From Ziziphus jujuba (taxonomy: Eukaryota; Streptophyta; Magnoliopsida; Rosales; Rhamnaceae), in NCBI RefSeq assembly GCF_031755915.1, contig NC_083380.1:30414501-30478500 (forward strand): 64,000 nucleotides of DNA, given 5' to 3'. The translations under genes and the position numbers were made by a program. Position 1 is the first letter of the stretch. Every line of letters starts with the position of its first letter. The notes beneath the pieces are model-generated. The model worked only from the letters and a program-made list of their open reading frames with translations. It was not told where the DNA came from and searched no databases. Shown here piece after piece: positions 60,666 through 64,000 of the stretch.

Positions 60666-60992
60666 TGTGAAGTCCCACATCGGTTAGAAAGGGAAACGAA
60701 GCATGCCTTATAAGGTGATGCGGATATTTTTCCCGTACGATACGTTTTAACAAAACCTTGAGGGCTGGGTTGTAAGAGGATTCCCCAGGCCTAAAGAGGA
60801 CAATATCGGACGCGGGTGGTCTGGGTTATCACAGATGGTATCAGAGCCGGACCCGGATCGATGTGCCAGCGAGGATGCTAAATCCCAAAGGGGGAGGATT
60901 GTGAAGTCCCACATCGGTTGGAAAAGGAACCGAAGCACACCTTATAAGGTGGTGTGGATACCTTTTCCGTACGACGCATTTTGACAAAACCT
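60666..60992 (+). mobile_element. TRIM retroelement, 3' LTR truncated
   Basis: LTR 1 is 60666-60833 (TGTGAAGTCCCACATCGG...TTATCACA). The primer-binding site TGGTATCAGAGCC lies at 60836-60848, the purine tract AAAGGGGGAGGA at 60887-60898, and LTR 2 starts at 60900. LTR 2 stops after about 93 bp at 60992, where a gypsy LTR begins. The internal region is only 66 bp. It is the same family as 49372-49765 but in plus orientation. Confidence 0.88.
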
Positions 60993-61443
60993 TGGGCCTA
61001 ACTTTTCCAACACTCCCGTGCGGCACTTAGCACCTCCCTTGCTAAGTAAGCCTTGCTCACAAGCTATCACAATGCAGAAGCTAAGAGTAAGAGAGTAGGA
61101 AGTAGGAGAGTTTGAGAGAATGTGGAGAATACTTGTATTACTAAAATTCTTGGATTCTTGGATATGTTACAAATGAAAGTCCAACCCTTTATATAGAGGG
61201 CTTGGCATGTATGAAGGTTCTAGATATGTACACATGTCACCTATCTAGTTAGGGTTCTAGATTATTCTAGGGTTATGTACAACATATTTACATGGAGTAT
61301 TCTAGAGAGATTCCAATCTACATTAGTCTAGGTTTCTCTTGAATCTTCTAGAATATTCCGGGCTTCTCTAGGATCTTCATGGAGAGTGTAGAGTCTTCTG
61401 GTTAAACCTCAAAGGTTTTACTCCTTTTGCACGGGACGTGACA
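60993..61443 (-). repeat. Gypsy chromovirus 3' LTR
   Basis: Read on the minus strand it begins TGTCACGTCCCGTGC (ending at 61443) and ends GGCCCA at 60993. The purine tract GGTGGGGGAGAG at 61444-61455 (minus strand) immediately precedes it, marking a 3' LTR. A TATA-like 'ctatataaagg' on the minus strand lies near 61187-61198. It interrupts the TRIM LTR. Confidence 0.7.
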
Positions 61444-61455
61444 CTCTCCCCCACC

Positions 61456-61912
61456 TAAACTCGCGACGCCCTCGTCGCGCCTTCTTCCTTGCCCGCCGAA
61501 TGTGATCTTTGAGTTGCCGTTGTGTATCTTCGTGCTCCCCACTCACTTCACCACCCGGCAGGTTCTTCCCCTTCACCAAGTATTTGGTGTAGTTAGGCAC
61601 ACCTCTGTGTTGAACGACTCGATCCGCAGGTGTGGCTTCAACACTCTTGGCTGGTGAAGTCACTATCGTCGAGGGTACCCTTTTTGACTTACCTTTCACT
61701 AGGGCCTCCGTGCCCCCTTTCCTTACAATGGGAAGTGACTCTTCATAGCGTCGTGCCTTCCCGTCATGCACCTTGTGTAGTGCCTTGTTTTGTTGAGGTG
61801 ATGGTTTGGCTAAGTTCCCTTCCTTAGCCTCTACATGCTTTCTCTTGTCGTCTCCACAACTTGAAGCCAATGTACACAAGCTCCCTTGGTCCAACTCTTT
61901 TGACACATTTTG
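61456..61912 (-). pseudogene. Ty3/gypsy integrase C-terminus with degenerate chromodomain
   Basis: The minus-strand frame contains VVQHRGVPNYTKYLVKGKNL, then EVSGEHEDTQRQLKDHIRR, the chromodomain signature of plant chromoviruses. Two positions that are usually Trp (YLVKWKN, EVSWEHED) are Gly here (GGG codons), so histone binding would be doubtful. Only the end of pol remains; at 61912 the sequence changes to another LTR. It sits next to its purine tract and 3' LTR. Confidence 0.75.
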
Positions 61913-64000
61913 TGTCAGGACCCGTCCAGAATTCCTTCCCCGGAACCCTAGACAGCCCTGATCCCAGGGAAACCCTACCGAACTCTCCAACGGAAAATCC
62001 GGCAGAGCCTCCCCTAAGGGATTTACTTACCACAAATTACCTGCACTGAAAACACACTTCTATAAACATCCCCTTATTCCTCCCACGATACTACAAATTG
62101 GTTCCACAAATTGCAGCACTTCAAAAAAAACAACAGCAGCAACCCAGTGCATTAAAAAACAACTACATGTCCAATACAGTATACAGAGCATTATACAACA
62201 AATGTGGAATTTATAAAATGACAGATAAAGAAGCAATACAAGACAGAGAGGAAAAAGGGAAGAAAACTTCTTGAACCTTCGGCAAACGAACTGAGACGTT
62301 GGGCTCGCCCCGGACAATCAACGTCTCCAACCTGGACCTAGGGGAACGGAATTTAAGAGTGTGAGATGCTAATCATCTCAGTGAGTGACCTTATCTACTA
62401 TACAATATAATACCACGGTAATACAGTAGATAGATAATAATTAATTGGAAAAATAATAATTTCTCTCAAAACCCTTACAATTCTCTCAGTTGGAAAGTTC
62501 CCCTTTTAAAACATTTTCACAAAACCCTTGTACGTACTTCCCAAAAACCAAGGAACCAAACAAATTAATAAACAACAAATAAACAAATAAATACCCCAAA
62601 TATAAATAAACTGCAATAAATTATAATAAATAATTTTAGAACACCTTTGGAGTTTAAAACATTATTTGCAATTTACACCGACAATTACACCTGACGCACC
62701 ACACCATATACCGGTGATGCCCTCCGATACCCAGCGTCCCGAGCACCGACTGGCGGGGGGGTTAAAGAGAGAAACCTGCAGTGGTCACTTCGGCGTCCCG
62801 ACAGTACCGACCGCTAAAAAAAAACCATCACCCGACCAAGGAGGGGGGCGGCTGTGCGCAACAATAACCTTGCCTGCCCACGGTCCAATGGCAACTCACG
62901 GGTGAAGTAATAACCGAACGCTAAACCATATAATAACCGCGTGCTAAACCACGTGTCCATACACCATACACCAGAACACCAATACTGTATGAGTGCGTCT
63001 AAAAATAAACAATAACAACCAACTGTACCGTTTTTAAAAAAAAAAACCACCGTGGGAAGTATACCAAATTTTCACAAAACACCATCCCACATATTTTTAT
63101 TCAATAACCCGGTACGAAACAGCGATAATCAATAAACCACAATTTTCCTCGAAATACGAGATGCAACCATAAAAATACCGCGGGCATAATTTATAAAATT
63201 TAACCAAATATTTTCATAAAATATTTAACCCAATTATGCCCGAGAAATTACATTTGAAACCACGTAAAATTAATACCGAAACATACCTTGCTCATGCATA
63301 ACAAATAAATTAAACCAAAATAAAACCACAATTAAATCACACCACATGAGCATAAATTTAAATACCAATTTAAATACCAAATAAATATAATTAATTGCCC
63401 AAAATAATCTTTGAAGGTGGGTCACTCACCTGGAGCACGCAATTAACCCATGATCCACCACGGGATCAATTCTACGACTCACCGGTGCTCCTAGAACAAA
63501 ATTCACAGACAGTCAAATAAATTAATATTTTAATCGGGTAAATAATACCCGGTACCCGGGAAGCTTAAACGCAAACGTTAACCAAAATGGTAGAATAATA
63601 TACCGAATCGAAGCTCGTGGGACGAGGATCACCAATCCGGTCTCCATCGACCCCAATTCCGCCGGAGGTGGCCGGAATTTGGTCAGAAAGATTCGGCCGG
63701 TTTTCAATCCCTCGTATCTCGCAAACCGCTTCGAATTTTTGAGATTGGAGGCCATTTTTTGATTCAGAGGACCCATAATAGGGGGATAGGAGGCTCAATT
63801 GGGAGTGGGCTGGCCGGAAAACACAAGAAAAGAGGAGAGAGAAAATCCGGCGGCCGGCTGCTTCTCTGGCCCGATCGGCGCGCGTCCGGCGGCGGCTGGC
63901 CGTGAAAATTGGCGGCCAAGCTTGCCTCCTCCTTCCGCACGTCACTGGCCGGTGCTTGTACTGTATAGGTGGCCGGAATTCAAAAACACGGGAGAGAGAG
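61913..64000 (+). mobile_element. LTR-type element, start TGTCAGGACCCG, runs off the window
   Basis: A sharp change at 61913 starts TGTCAGGACCCGTCCAG, similar to the solo LTR at 2879. The remaining 2.1 kb has mixed GC and AT blocks, no gag or pol motif, and a GC-rich terminal part (63600-63960) with repeated GCCGG words. It fits a long gypsy-type LTR whose end lies beyond the window. Short frames here (84-126 codons) match nothing I know. Strand is taken from the TG start. Confidence 0.5.

Noticed and set aside
62666..63945. Short frames in the GC-rich right end as genes
   Set aside because: They overlap in several phases, have no known domains and lie in probable LTR sequence.

Overview
This window is nuclear DNA of a flowering plant. 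It is AT-rich and has plant-type introns, plant gene families (NRPB4, VPS24, DEG2, Cf-type receptor-like proteins) and Copia, gypsy, MULE, hAT and TRIM elements. The gene set fits a eudicot; a woody rosid, perhaps Rosales, is my guess from the receptor-like proteins only. No species can be fixed from the sequence alone.

Layout. 0-5 kb: a two-exon relic of a DEG2-type protease with a TRIM solo LTR inserted 1-2 nt before a splice acceptor, one copy of a 1.1-kb repeat that recurs at 59.5 kb, and a second solo LTR. 5.4-8.1 kb: an RNA polymerase II subunit 4 gene (NRPB4), complete over six exons except for one in-frame TAG. 9-49 kb: a cluster of receptor-like proteins (RLPs; LRR ectodomain, one membrane span, short basic tail), nearly all on the minus strand. 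Only one (27.3-30.2 kb) is intact. The others are truncated, frameshifted, inverted or reduced to C-terminal stubs. NRPB4 fragments at 33.6 and 45.8 kb lie beside RLP fragments, so the cluster seems to have grown by duplicating an NRPB4-RLP block. A Copia element splits the first RLP, and a hAT element carrying an ARM-repeat gene piece splits the Copia 3' LTR. A 3.1-kb foldback-type palindrome built of hairpin modules abuts a 5'-truncated RLP.

50.0-58.2 kb is the most unusual part. An 8.24-kb Mutator-like unit, with 80-bp terminal inverted repeats and a 9-bp target duplication (one mismatch), appears to hold both a mudrA-type transposase and a complete six-exon ESCRT-III gene (VPS24/CHMP3). 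A one-base deletion in that gene replaces the C-terminal MIT-interacting tail with a stop. 59.5-64 kb: the second copy of the 1.1-kb repeat, a truncated TRIM, a gypsy chromovirus 3' end with a chromodomain remnant, and a further LTR-type element running off the window.

The host genes are not an operon and share no pathway. What links them is duplication and transposition: an immune-receptor cluster expanding beside NRPB4, and transposons moving or breaking gene pieces.
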